Part shown: piece by piece, positions 1-7,625 of the stretch | Layout: every line of letters begins with the position of its first letter | Position numbering within the stretch: the stretch's first letter is position 1 | DNA from: Fibrobacter sp. | GTDB taxonomy: Bacteria; Fibrobacterota; Fibrobacteria; Fibrobacterales; Fibrobacteraceae | Assembly (NCBI GenBank): GCA_024398935.1 | Contig: JAKSIH010000029.1 | Span: 1-36,060, forward strand | Direction: 5' to 3' | DNA length: 36,060 bases | The notes under the pieces: generated by a model | The model's input: only the letters and a program-made list of their open reading frames with translations | Database searches by the model: none | What the model was told of the DNA's origin: nothing | Position numbers and translations under genes: made by a program

Positions 1-65
1 GAGTTCAATTTTCAAAAGGGCATAGTTTCCCCATTGAATTTTGAACCATTTTTTTGCAAAACAAA

Positions 66-90
66 AACACCTGAATTTTCATCAGGTGTT
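66..90 (-). terminator. Possible second terminator hairpin
   Basis: A 9-bp inverted repeat (AACACCTGA / TCAGGTGTT) with a short loop is followed on the minus strand by a T-rich tract (complement of positions 55-66). It lies beyond the stronger hairpin at 171-203 and may act as a back-up stop for the minus-strand gene, or as the end of a gene outside the window. Bases 91-170 show nothing recognisable. Confidence 0.5.
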
Positions 91-170
91 CAGGAGACTT
101 TTCGTAACGCTCGGGAGGAATTATAGAAAGCTATCGAAAATTGGCAAGGGAGCTTAGGTAAAGGTTTTGT

Positions 171-203
171 AAAAAGAACCCCGAAGCATTCGCCTCGGAG
201 TTC
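171..203 (-). terminator. Rho-independent terminator of the 302-814 gene
   Basis: Read on the minus strand, 12 bases (GAACTCCGAGGC) pair with GCTTCGGGGTTC across a 4-nt loop, with two G-U pairs and no mismatch, and are followed directly by five Ts. On the plus strand the same stem would have mismatches, so the orientation is clear. It lies about 100 nt downstream of the minus-strand gene that ends at 302. Confidence 0.8.
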
Positions 204-227
204 CCACACAACACATATGTTTTTGGA

Positions 228-301
228 TCCTATCGCTGCGCTCCAGGATGACCACCGGGGTCCTATCGGTCACGACGCTTCCTCCAGGATGACTACCGGG
301 G
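228..301. repeat. Imperfect two-copy tandem repeat
   Basis: Two units, 228-260 and 261-301, each start with TCCTATCG and end with CTCCAGGATGACnACCGGGG; they differ by an 8-nt spacer insertion in the second. The second copy abuts the stop codon of the minus-strand gene at 302. The CCAGGATGAC core resembles the GTCATCCTGA repeats elsewhere in the window read on the other strand. Confidence 0.65.
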
Positions 302-814
302 TTATTCTTCCTCCCCCAATTCCACGCCCTGTTCCCAGGCGCGTTCGGCGTCGCATTTGGGGATTTCGAAGTCACCGATGGCCTTGCCCACGAATTCCTT
401 CTTGGCTCGGTCGATTTCATCCCAGTCGGAACGGACGATGTAGACTACAAAGCGAATCGCATCATGCAGGTCTCCACCGCACTTTTTATCGTCGTAGAAG
501 CCCGCATAACCCTCGCCGTTGTAAACGACGCAATTCGCGTTCATGTTCCCGAAGAATTCGTCACCCAGTTCGTCCAGTTCCTTTCGGGAAAGCTTATCTG
601 CAGCCGCCTCGCTTTCGGCCCCGCTGTTCAGAAGCTTCTGGTAAACGCTTTCCTCGGTCCTGTAGATATTGGGAAAACTTTCGAATTCCACTGCGGAAAT
701 GAATACGGACTTGCCTGTTTCATCCTGGAATTCCACTTCTACGTTTACGGTGTCGGCGCAGAGGCCACAAGCGGAAAGACCGCACTGAATGTTCTTGACT
801 ATGTATTTGGACAT
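302..814 (-). CDS. Conserved-looking hypothetical protein, 170 aa
   Basis: I do not recognise this protein. It is acidic, has no signal peptide or membrane segment, and is probably cytoplasmic. The N-terminal 20 residues hold three cysteines (CGLSACGLC, near residues 11-19), with two more near the middle, so metal binding is conceivable but unproven. The start is supported by AAGGAG about 6 nt before the ATG, and the gene is followed by a good minus-strand terminator at 171-203, so it is probably a monocistronic unit. The plus-strand reading frames across the same DNA lack comparable start signals. Confidence is high that the ORF is a gene and low for any function. Confidence 0.75.
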   Translation of the reverse strand: MSKYIVKNIQCGLSACGLCADTVNVEVEFQDETGKSVFISAVEFESFPNIYRTEESVYQKLLNSGAESEAAADKLSRKELDELGDEFFGNMNANCVVYNGEGYAGFYDDKKCGGDLHDAIRFVVYIVRSDWDEIDRAKKEFVGKAIGDFEIPKCDAERAWEQGVELGEEE

Positions 815-877
815 ACAATCTCCTTGCTTACACTAATCATATCGTAATCGGTGCGCCATTTGTCAAATATGTGCTAA

Positions 878-964
878 AAAAATTTCACAAATGCCGTCGC
901 CGGGGTCCCCTATCAGACCTACATCCACGCTCTCCTAGAAAAAGAGGTGGCTGAGGCTGTATAA
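878..964 (+). pseudogene. Remnant of a CopG/BrnA-like antitoxin C-terminus
   Basis: A short frame without a start codon encodes NFTNAVAGVPYQTYIHALLE and then eight more residues to a TAA at 962-964. The stretch GVPYQTYIHALLEKEV is very like the conserved end of small ribbon-helix-helix antitoxins (the G-[MIV]-P-Y-Q-T segment). An in-frame TAA at 875-877 cuts it off from anything upstream, and no toxin gene is adjacent. I read it as a decayed toxin-antitoxin locus; the family match is from memory of the motif. Confidence 0.5.
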
Positions 965-1134
965 TTTTCTTTTTTTTGATAGCTTTATAGTCCAAACCCG
1001 TGATTTTTGTATAAATTGTAGCTGTAATTTTTTGAATTTCTTGAAATATTGACGAAAAACATTCAAATTTTGCGTTTCAAAAGTTTTCAGAAGTTCAAAA
1101 CCAGCGCTATTCTATAAAAAAGGACTAAAATAAT

Positions 1135-2526
1135 ATGCGTAATTGTTCCTCTCTGAAAATTGACGGACCTTGCAAGGTCTACCTGGAAGAATCTGAACTG
1201 CCGAAGGCTTGGTACAACGTTCGTGCCGACATGAAGAAGAAGCCTGCACCGCTCTTGAACCCGGGTACCGGCAAGCCCATGACCGCTGCCGAACTGGAAG
1301 GCGTGTTCTGCTCCGAACTGGTCAAGCAGGAACTGGATAACGACACCGCATATATCGAAATTCCCGAAGACATCCGTACTTTCTACAAGATGTACCGCCC
1401 GTCTCCGCTGGTTCGTGCCTACTTCCTGGAACAGGCTCTCGGCACTCCGGCTCACATTTACTACAAGTTCGAAGGTAACAACACCAGCGGCAGCCACAAG
1501 CTGAACTCCGCTATCGCCCAGGCCTACTACGCCAAGCAGCAGGGCCTCAAGGGTGTGACCACCGAAACTGGCGCTGGCCAGTGGGGTACCGCTCTTTCCA
1601 TGGCTTCTGCCTTCTTCGGCATCGACTGCCAGGTTTACATGGTGAAGTGCTCCTACGAACAGAAGCCTTTCCGCCGCGAAGTGATGCGCACCTACGGTGC
1701 TTCCGTTACTCCGTCTCCTTCCATGAACACCAACGTTGGCCGCAAGATCAACGAAGAATTCCCGGGCACCACTGGTTCTCTGGGTTGCGCTATTTCCGAA
1801 GCTGTTGAAGCAGCTGTGACTCAGGAAGGCTACCGCTATGTTCTGGGTTCTGTGCTGAACCAGGTTCTGCTGCACCAGTCCGTCATTGGTCTGGAAGCTC
1901 AGGCTGCATTCAAGAAGATCGGTGTGAAGCCCGACATGATCATCGGTTGCGCAGGTGGTGGTTCCAACCTGGGTGGTCTTATCTCCCCGTTCATGGGCGA
2001 AAAGCTCCGCGGCGAAGCTGACTACGATATTCTGGCTATCGAACCGGCAAGCTGCCCCAGCCTTACCCGCGGTAAGTACGCTTACGACTTCTGCGACACT
2101 GGTAAGGTCTGCCCGCTGGCCAAGATGTACACCCTCGGTTCCGGCTTCATTCCGTCTGCAAACCACGCCGGTGGCCTGCGCTACCACGGCATGAGCTCCA
2201 TCCTTTCTGAACTCTACGATCAGGGTCTGATGCGCGCTGCTTCCGTGGAACAGACCAAGGTGTTCGAAGCTGCCCGCCTCTTCGCTCAGACCGAAGGTAT
2301 CTTGCCGGCTCCGGAATCCAGCCACGCTATCCGCGCTACTATCGACGAAGCTCTCCGCTGCAAGGAAACCGGCGAAGCCAAGAACATTCTGTTCGGCCTC
2401 ACCGGTACCGGCTACTTCGACATGGTTGCGTACCAGAAGTTCAACGACGGTGAAATGAACGACTACATTCCGACCGACGAAGACCTGGCTAAGAGCCTTG
2501 CTCAGCTTCCCAATGTAGGCTGCTAG
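1135..2526 (+). CDS. trpB: TrpB2-type tryptophan synthase beta subunit, 463 aa
   Basis: PLP enzyme that condenses indole with L-serine to tryptophan in the cytoplasm. The PLP lysine is K122 in GSHKLNSA, the catalytic glutamate is E144 in ETGAGQWG, and the phosphate-binding glycine loop GGGSNLGG is at 274-281. The long N-terminal extension before the PLP lysine and the GAGQWG (not GAGQHG) motif place it in the TrpB2 (TrpB-like) subfamily rather than the TrpB1 partner of TrpA. No trpA or other trp gene adjoins it, which fits a free-standing TrpB2 that may salvage indole; that role is inferred. An AAAGGA element lies about 10 nt before ATG 1135. A clear hairpin terminator follows at 2574-2600, so it is monocistronic. 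The strong codon bias suggests high expression. Confidence 0.93.
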   Translation: MRNCSSLKIDGPCKVYLEESELPKAWYNVRADMKKKPAPLLNPGTGKPMTAAELEGVFCSELVKQELDNDTAYIEIPEDIRTFYKMYRPSPLVRAYFLEQALGTPAHIYYKFEGNNTSGSHKLNSAIAQAYYAKQQGLKGVTTETGAGQWGTALSMASAFFGIDCQVYMVKCSYEQKPFRREVMRTYGASVTPSPSMNTNVGRKINEEFPGTTGSLGCAISEAVEAAVTQEGYRYVLGSVLNQVLLHQSVIGLEAQAAFKKIGVKPDMIIGCAGGGSNLGGLISPFMGEKLRGEADYDILAIEPASCPSLTRGKYAYDFCDTGKVCPLAKMYTLGSGFIPSANHAGGLRYHGMSSILSELYDQGLMRAASVEQTKVFEAARLFAQTEGILPAPESSHAIRATIDEALRCKETGEAKNILFGLTGTGYFDMVAYQKFNDGEMNDYIPTDEDLAKSLAQLPNVGC

Positions 2527-2573
2527 TGCTAAAGTAGAATTAGTACCTCTCGTAGGCACTAGCTCTCGCAACC

Positions 2574-2601
2574 GCCCCTGATTTATATCAGGGGCTTTGT
2601 T
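2574..2601 (+). terminator. Terminator of the trpB2 gene
   Basis: A 9-bp perfect stem, GCCCCTGAT / ATCAGGGGC, with a 4-nt loop is followed by TTTGTTG. A second inverted repeat, CTAGTGC at 2523-2529 and GCACTAG at 2556-2562, starts on the trpB stop codon and precedes it. Confidence 0.8.
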
Positions 2602-2671
2602 GCTCACAGGTTGAAGGCTAGTAGGCGCGAGGTTCCAGGCCCGAGTCGCAAGGCTCGGGTCGCGAGGAGCG

Positions 2672-2745
2672 CGTCATCCTGAGCGAAGTGCATCGTACGT
2701 CATCCTGAACAGGTTGCACCAGCGTCATCCTGAGCGAAGCGAAGG
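2672..2745. repeat. Three GTCATCCTGA-type repeats
   Basis: Three copies of GTCATCCTGA start at 2672, 2699 and 2724; the first and third continue as GCGAAG, and the third runs on into GAAGGATCT. The same element occurs at 11204 downstream of nifJ. Just upstream (2640-2660) is a hairpin with CCCGAG / CTCGGG arms. These are non-coding intergenic repeats; their function is unknown. Confidence 0.75.
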
Positions 2746-2762
2746 ATCTAGCATTTCGAAAG

Positions 2763-2793
2763 TCCCGCAGGTTCATGCCTGCGGGATTTTTTG
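2763..2793 (+). terminator. Strong hairpin terminator
   Basis: A perfect 9-bp stem, TCCCGCAGG / CCTGCGGGA, with a 6-nt loop is followed by six Ts. It sits after the repeat cluster and about 110 nt before the next gene, so it insulates the thioredoxin-like gene from trpB2 read-through. Confidence 0.8.
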
Positions 2794-2899
2794 TACATCG
2801 CAATTTTGCGATTTCGTCTCAGGCGGCGTTCACTATAGCCCTAGCCTATAAATTCAAAGTTTTCTATTTTACCTTCGGGTATAAAAAAGGAATTCTATA

Positions 2900-3742
2900 A
2901 TGAAAATTTTTAAGTTTAAGTCTGTTATGAGTGCGGCAGCCATGATCGTTGCCATGGGCGCTTTCTCCGGTGCCTCCACCGTTTACGCCGCTCCGGCAAA
3001 GGCAGCAAAGCCTGCTAAGGCCGCCCCGCAAGAAGAAGTCATCAAGATTGTCCGCGTAGACGACAGCAACTTCGAAAAGGAAATCATGAACACCGACAGG
3101 CCCACCATTCTGGATGTGTTCTCTTCCAGCTGCCCGCCGTGCCTCATTATGATCCCCACCCTCATCGACATCGCCAAGAAGTATCCCGATGTGAAGGTGG
3201 CTTCCGTAGGCTTTGATGAGCCCAATGTCCAGAAAATCAAGAACACTTTGCCCATCCAGGCCTTCCCCACTTTCTTCCTGATTAAGGATGGAAAGATTGT
3301 GAACCGCATTCAGGGGGCAGCCAGCGAAGAACAGCTACTTGCCGCTTTGCAATACACACCCAAGGCTCAACCTGCCACAAAGCCCGCCAAGGCCGCACCT
3401 AAGAAAAAAGCCGTCACCCAGAATCTCACCTGCTCCACCGACGGTCAGTTCGGCGGCATCCAGAACCATGTGACTATGTCCCTCGTGATTACCGATGACC
3501 ATATCGACAATGTGGACCTGGTGACCAACGTGTTTGTGACCCCTGAATTGGAAAGCCGCCGCGCACAGCTGAAACAGATGTTCCTCCAGAGCGGCAAGGG
3601 CACCGTAGAAGAAACCCTCACCGGTTTCAGACTCCACACTGCAAACGAAAGCCCCTTCATCAAGGCCATGAATATGCAGCGCAAGTCCACCTACGCCGAA
3701 ATGAAGGCCGGCCTGGAACTGCAGGGCTTCAAGTGCGAGTAA
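2900..3742 (+). CDS. Exported thioredoxin-fold protein with extra C-terminal domain, 280 aa
   Basis: A signal peptide (basic MKIFKFK, hydrophobic stretch, likely cut after VYA near residue 30) sends it across the inner membrane. An Ala/Pro/Lys-rich linker (31-45) is followed by a thioredoxin domain at about 50-155 with the redox motif C78-P-P-C81 and the cis-proline P123 in AFPTFF. A second Ala/Lys/Pro linker (about 156-172) leads to a C-terminal domain (175-280) that I do not recognise; its two cysteines, near residues 178 and 279, could form a disulfide. It is probably a periplasmic thiol-disulfide reductase or oxidoreductase; the substrate is unknown. The start has AAAAAAGGAATT about 8 nt upstream. 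A terminator follows at 3780-3811. Confidence 0.85.
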   Translation: MKIFKFKSVMSAAAMIVAMGAFSGASTVYAAPAKAAKPAKAAPQEEVIKIVRVDDSNFEKEIMNTDRPTILDVFSSSCPPCLIMIPTLIDIAKKYPDVKVASVGFDEPNVQKIKNTLPIQAFPTFFLIKDGKIVNRIQGAASEEQLLAALQYTPKAQPATKPAKAAPKKKAVTQNLTCSTDGQFGGIQNHVTMSLVITDDHIDNVDLVTNVFVTPELESRRAQLKQMFLQSGKGTVEETLTGFRLHTANESPFIKAMNMQRKSTYAEMKAGLELQGFKCE

Positions 3743-3779
3743 GTCTCTTTCGCTAAGATTACTAAAAATCAGGTAAATG

Positions 3780-3812
3780 AAAAAGTATCGGCCAAGGTCG
3801 ATACTTTTTTGT
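3780..3812 (+). terminator. Terminator of the thioredoxin-like gene
   Basis: An 11-bp stem, AAAAAGTATCG / CGATACTTTTT, with an 8-nt loop ends in a T-tract. It lies about 40 nt after the stop codon at 3742. Confidence 0.8.
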
Positions 3813-3853
3813 TTTCAGTCAGAATTGGATTTACTTGACGACGATAAATCGCA

Positions 3854-4065
3854 AATTACCTATAAATGGCGTGTTAGAGCTCTCTTTATAGGTAAATTTT
3901 AGGGCGATGCCGCCGATTTAATATGAAATCGCATTGCAAGAATCGCTGGAAAACCTATAAATTCCTCGAAAAGGCTGAATTTATGGGTAAAACATTTTGC
4001 CAGGTATCCATTTTCGGAGAGACTTTACCCATAAACACGATGAAAAATATCCATTTATGGGTAAA
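3854..4065. repeat. Cluster of three ACCYATAAA inverted-repeat pairs
   Basis: Three inverted-repeat pairs lie in a row: ACCTATAAA/TTTATAGGT (3859-3867 and 3885-3893), CCTATAAATTC/GAATTTATGGG (3954-3964 and 3977-3987) and TTTACCCATAAA/TTTATGGGTAAA (4024-4035 and 4054-4065). Half-sites are 26-28 nt apart start to start. The base pair at position 4 changes between copies on both arms together, so pairing is kept. Another CCTATAAATTC half-site lies at 2845-2855. They could be hairpins, a bidirectional terminator for the metalloprotease gene that ends at 4073, or dyad operators. No gene is convincing in this gap. Confidence 0.6.
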
Positions 4066-4072
4066 ATCGACA

Positions 4073-6400
4073 TCAATCTGCAAAATTGGCAATTCTGTGC
4101 CTGATTCGCCCTAAACGGCGGCCCATGGCGTCAAAATTCCTTTGGTTCTTGAGGATTGCTGGAGCCGCCGGGCGAATTTTCTTTACAAGATCCGGTGCGG
4201 TAGTATCTGCGGGAACAGTATCAGCAGGGGTTTCGGGTGTTTCCGGCATGTCAGTCACCACCTTGTCTTCGTCGATGGCGTACCACTGGGCGTTGCTAAA
4301 GTCTGCGGTTGCTTCTGCGGCGGCAGCAGTGCGGTTTGCGCCGTAGGTGGCGTCATTCAGCATGCCGTCATCCACCATACCGTAAAATACGCCCTTGGTC
4401 AGCTGCTGGCTGAAGTTATTTTCCAGGTCGCCGCGGAGCTGTGCCGTACCGCTGAGCTTCTTGCCAGAAACCGCCCACATAACGCCCTGCACTTGAGCGT
4501 CGTCGGTAACGGTTGTATTCACGATAATAGAAAGCGCTCCCACCTTGGCGTTGCCGGTAATGCTTCCGCTTACAAGCCAGGCGTCTTCTTCTAGCACGGC
4601 GTTGTCACCCATAGTACCTGCAGTCACCAGAGCGCGACCGCGGACAACCGCCTTACCACTGATAGTTCCGCCGTTCACCACCGCAAAGTCCTCGATGCGG
4701 GCGTTACCGCTAATGGTTCCGCCATTCACCACAGCATTAGGCCCCACATAGACAGTAGCAGCCACATTGGCCTTGGTGCTGACCCATCCGCCGCCATTTT
4801 CGTGGCGCTTGAATCCGGTTGCCATACCCTCGGAATCGCCATTGCCGGCCTTGTAGCCCGCAGGTTTCCAAGCGCCGGGCTCATAGCCCTCGGGCTTGCC
4901 GTTTTCTACGCGAATCATGTAGGGATAGCGATAGAGGGTATAGTAGAACTGGTCCCAGGTAATGGTGTACAAGTCCTTCGGGGTGGCCGTTACCGTAAGC
5001 CACAAGGCCTTGTCGCTTGCCTTCGTTTCAATATCCAAGTTGAAGGCGGTGCCAGACTTCATTTCGCTATAGCGGGGCGTACCATCCGCGCCTTCGGCCA
5101 CCAGCCCAACAGTCCAGCTGGAGCCAGGGTCCGGCATTACATCCGGCGAAAGATTGCAGCGGGTCTTGGACACCCACTTGCCGCCTTCGTAAGCCCAGTA
5201 GGATTCATTCCCTAGGCAGCTATATGCAGCGGGCTTTGACTGCTGAACAATGCCGCGGAACTTTACGGAAACTTTTCCTGCGGAGTCCGGATAGAGGCGA
5301 ACCAGGTTGTACCCAAAGCGTTGCGGCGCCCAGTAGCTCGGCACCTGATAAGAGACGCCCGCGGCGGCACCAACCTGCTGATTAGCGGCGGTCCCATCGT
5401 CAACCATTTCGTTGAGCATAGTCACGCGCCCGTGCCTGCGATAGATATCGCCATAGCCAGTGGCTCTGCGGGTTGCGAATTCATAATCACCCCAGGTCTT
5501 CTTGTAAAGGGCCTTCTTGGCTCCGGCGTATTCCAGAGTGGCGTTCTTCATGGCGAACTTGCCCAGCTGTTCCGTCAGATCAGCATACTTCCAGTCGTAT
5601 GCGCCAATCATGGCATCAAAAGGCGTCTGGGTGTCATAACCCGCTTCCCCATCGTTAATCTTGTTCATCCACATGCGATTCACGGCCTGAACGCCCTTCC
5701 AGCCACCGCCGAATTCTTCCTTCAGGTGTTCCATGAACTGCCAGTTGCAATAGCGGTCGCGGGTAGAACCGTAATACAGGTACGGGAAGTTGATCAGCGC
5801 CTCGGAACAGTAATGAGCATCCGTAGGGTTCACCTGATGGGCCATCCAGTTGGCGTGTGATTCGCAAATCCAGCCCGCCGACGCATTGGTTCCCATCCAA
5901 CCAGCAACACTCTGGAGACCGTGGGCATATTCGTGAGCCAGGCCCCACAAGTCCTTAAACGCACCAGACCCCAGCCACAGACCGGGAGAGCACTCGTCCT
6001 TTCCATTATACTTGACGCAGGCTTCCGTGTTGGCTCCCCCATACAGGGCCGCCATCTTGGAATCTTCAAACAGGTAAGCGACACTTTTCAGCTTTTCCTT
6101 GGAATTGCTAGGCTGGGGATACATCCATTGGGCGGAATCATGATAAGTAATGAAAATCTTTTCCAGGGTATTCAACGCGTTTTGAGCGGTACTTGCGTCC
6201 AAGGAGGCGTTATTGGCGGTTCCGTCGTCGTGTTTTGCCTTCTTGCAAATCTCGAAATGATCGGAGCTGGCAAGCAGGGTGTGCCCCGCATTTACACAAA
6301 CCGGCTTCCAGGTCACGGACTGAGCCAGAACGCTCTGGGTGGACAATGCAGCAAAACCAATAAAACCGACGGTCTTCAAGACCTTACTCAAATTAGCCAT
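4073..6400 (-). CDS. Secreted HExxH metalloprotease-like protein with beta-helix tail, 775 aa
   Basis: The signal peptide is cut near VLA-QS (residue 26). The N-terminal half holds a zinc-protease motif, H156-E-Y-A-H160 within LAHEYAHGLQ, and E180 in ICESHANW is a candidate third ligand. This layout recalls the Svx/AvrXca-like secreted gluzincin family, so a role outside the cell on proteins or glycoproteins is plausible, but the family call is from motif memory. From about residue 545 come repeated units such as NAVVNGGTISGNARI, typical of a left-handed beta-helix of hexapeptide type. The last 35 residues (NFDAMGRRLGRIRHR) look like a C-terminal secretion or anchoring tail common in Fibrobacter exoproteins. 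ATG 6400 has AAGGAG 7 nt upstream, better than the TTG 3 nt earlier. The gene runs alone on the minus strand. Confidence 0.85.
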   Translation of the reverse strand: MANLSKVLKTVGFIGFAALSTQSVLAQSVTWKPVCVNAGHTLLASSDHFEICKKAKHDDGTANNASLDASTAQNALNTLEKIFITYHDSAQWMYPQPSNSKEKLKSVAYLFEDSKMAALYGGANTEACVKYNGKDECSPGLWLGSGAFKDLWGLAHEYAHGLQSVAGWMGTNASAGWICESHANWMAHQVNPTDAHYCSEALINFPYLYYGSTRDRYCNWQFMEHLKEEFGGGWKGVQAVNRMWMNKINDGEAGYDTQTPFDAMIGAYDWKYADLTEQLGKFAMKNATLEYAGAKKALYKKTWGDYEFATRRATGYGDIYRRHGRVTMLNEMVDDGTAANQQVGAAAGVSYQVPSYWAPQRFGYNLVRLYPDSAGKVSVKFRGIVQQSKPAAYSCLGNESYWAYEGGKWVSKTRCNLSPDVMPDPGSSWTVGLVAEGADGTPRYSEMKSGTAFNLDIETKASDKALWLTVTATPKDLYTITWDQFYYTLYRYPYMIRVENGKPEGYEPGAWKPAGYKAGNGDSEGMATGFKRHENGGGWVSTKANVAATVYVGPNAVVNGGTISGNARIEDFAVVNGGTISGKAVVRGRALVTAGTMGDNAVLEEDAWLVSGSITGNAKVGALSIIVNTTVTDDAQVQGVMWAVSGKKLSGTAQLRGDLENNFSQQLTKGVFYGMVDDGMLNDATYGANRTAAAAEATADFSNAQWYAIDEDKVVTDMPETPETPADTVPADTTAPDLVKKIRPAAPAILKNQRNFDAMGRRLGRIRHRIANFAD

Positions 6401-6544
6401 CAAACACTCCTTAAGGCTAAAACTTATCCTACCTAAATATATGTCGGTATATCAGCTTTTCCAAATATGCGCTGGGATAAATAGATGCTTTCCGTGTAAA
6501 AATGTGCAAACTTTCTACCACCAGAAGATCTTTGTTTCTAGTTT

Positions 6545-7042
6545 ATGGTCATGAGTGTTTTGAATAAGGTTTTAATTCTGTTCTTGTTCGCGGTTTCCGT
6601 CTGGGCAAACGAGCCTATTGGAGTCCAGGCCAAAGCTCCGGAAGTCCATGTGGAACTCATCGGCAAAGATTCTCTGAAAGTCCAGGTCACCAATGTGGGT
6701 GACTCCCCCATCTGCTATCATGTTCCAAACGAAATCGACTCCCACATAGAGAACGGCATCCTGAATTTTATTCCCAAATACCAGAAGAACATGGCCCATA
6801 TGGAAGGTCGCCCCTTCGATTACAAATGTCTGCAGCCCCGTGAGGAAAACACCCTAAAACAGGAATACAGTGCTGAGTATGCGTTAAAAAGCCCCGCCGA
6901 CCTGAAGAAAATCACCCAAATAGGTCTGACTTGGGGCACTCCCGAAGAATTCAGGAGCCTTCAAGCCATTGGCCCTAGGGACTACAAGAAAGAATGCGAG
7001 TACCTGAAAACACTACAGAAAGTTAAATTAAGGGTTAGATGA
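6545..7042 (+). CDS. Small exported protein of unknown function, about 163-165 aa
   Basis: A short signal peptide (MSVLNKVLILFLFAVSVWA) is followed by a mature region of about 145 residues that I do not recognise. The region around VHVELIGKDSLKVQVTNVGDSPICYHVPN resembles a small beta-sandwich of the kind found in periplasmic or extracellular proteins; two to three cysteines could form disulfides. Starts at 6545 and 6551 are both possible and no clear Shine-Dalgarno is seen. It is divergent from the metalloprotease gene at 6400 across about 145 nt, which probably holds both promoters. Downstream DNA contains decayed coding sequence. Confidence 0.65.
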   Translation: MVMSVLNKVLILFLFAVSVWANEPIGVQAKAPEVHVELIGKDSLKVQVTNVGDSPICYHVPNEIDSHIENGILNFIPKYQKNMAHMEGRPFDYKCLQPREENTLKQEYSAEYALKSPADLKKITQIGLTWGTPEEFRSLQAIGPRDYKKECEYLKTLQKVKLRVR

Positions 7043-7066
7043 ACGTATATAAACTTTTCGTAGTAA

Positions 7067-7389
7067 CCAAAAACACCTACCCCACTTTTTAAGGATGATC
7101 CCCATCTTAAAAGAAAAAAGAGATTGCGACCCAAATTAACATCCTATGTTGCGTACACCTCAAACAAGCAAAATGACCTTGAGGAGTTTGCTGACGCCGT
7201 TGTCTTTAATGAATCAGAATATTAGGACCCGCCAAGGGGTATAACAAGAGTGGTTTCAACTTCTATTTTGTCGATGTGGCAAAAGTTCATGATTTTTTCA
7301 ATGCTCGAAATCTTTTCCCCATGCCCAGGGGATGCGTTGTCGGTGAAAATCGTCATCCTAGATTCAAAGGAGAAAAATCGGGAAAGTGA
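7067..7389 (+). pseudogene. Decayed gene, two out-of-frame coding fragments
   Basis: Frame 7067-7225 lacks a start but reads like protein (LRPKLTSYVAYTSNKQNDLE followed by EFADAVVFNESEY). It ends where a second frame, 7213-7389, opens and reads GPAKGYNKSGFNFYFVDVAK followed by VHDFFNARNLFPMPRGCVVG. A single shift of frame near 7213-7225 would join them into one C-terminal fragment of about 100 aa. I do not recognise the family. The opposite strand also has a 71-codon frame across 7222-7437 but it overlaps hairpins and has a less protein-like composition. The call rests on amino acid appearance only. Confidence 0.35.
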
Positions 7390-7401
7390 CAAAAATGGGT
7401 G

Positions 7402-7470
7402 TTTTTGGATGTAAATATTCTTTTTGTAAGCATCCAAAAAGGGTGTTTGTCCCTCAGAGAGTCCCTTTTT
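7402..7470. terminator. Nested hairpins, possible terminator
   Basis: A perfect 10-bp inverted repeat (TTTTTGGATG 7402-7411, CATCCAAAAA 7431-7440) overlaps a second pair (AAAAAGGG 7436-7443, CCCTTTTT 7463-7470). The two stems share the A-tract and are mutually exclusive, and either could end transcription before nifJ. From 7471 to 7625 there is only AT-rich DNA that presumably holds the nifJ promoter. Confidence 0.45.
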
Positions 7471-7625
7471 CGGCAGTTCTTTACACGCAGTGTTAAAAAA
7501 TTACAGGTTTTTTACTAAAAAATTGAAAATTATTTCACTTTTTGTCATTAAAAATGGGTAAATTTACCTTGGATTTTTATAAATCGCAAGTTTTAATTGA
7601 ACTATCACAATAATTGGAGACACAC

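Noticed and set aside
1087..2607. 506-codon open frame antisense to trpB2
   Set aside because: Same codon-bias effect; no recognisable motif and it runs through the trpB2 terminator region.
3854..4065. CRISPR array
   Set aside because: The repeats are short inverted pairs of unequal distance, not direct repeats with uniform spacers, and no cas gene is near.
3923..4114. 63-codon plus-strand frame across the inverted repeats
   Set aside because: It is made of the repeat half-sites, has no ribosome site and overlaps the end of the metalloprotease gene.
7222..7437. 71-codon minus-strand frame
   Set aside because: It overlaps a perfect hairpin and the protein-like plus-strand frame, and has no ribosome site.
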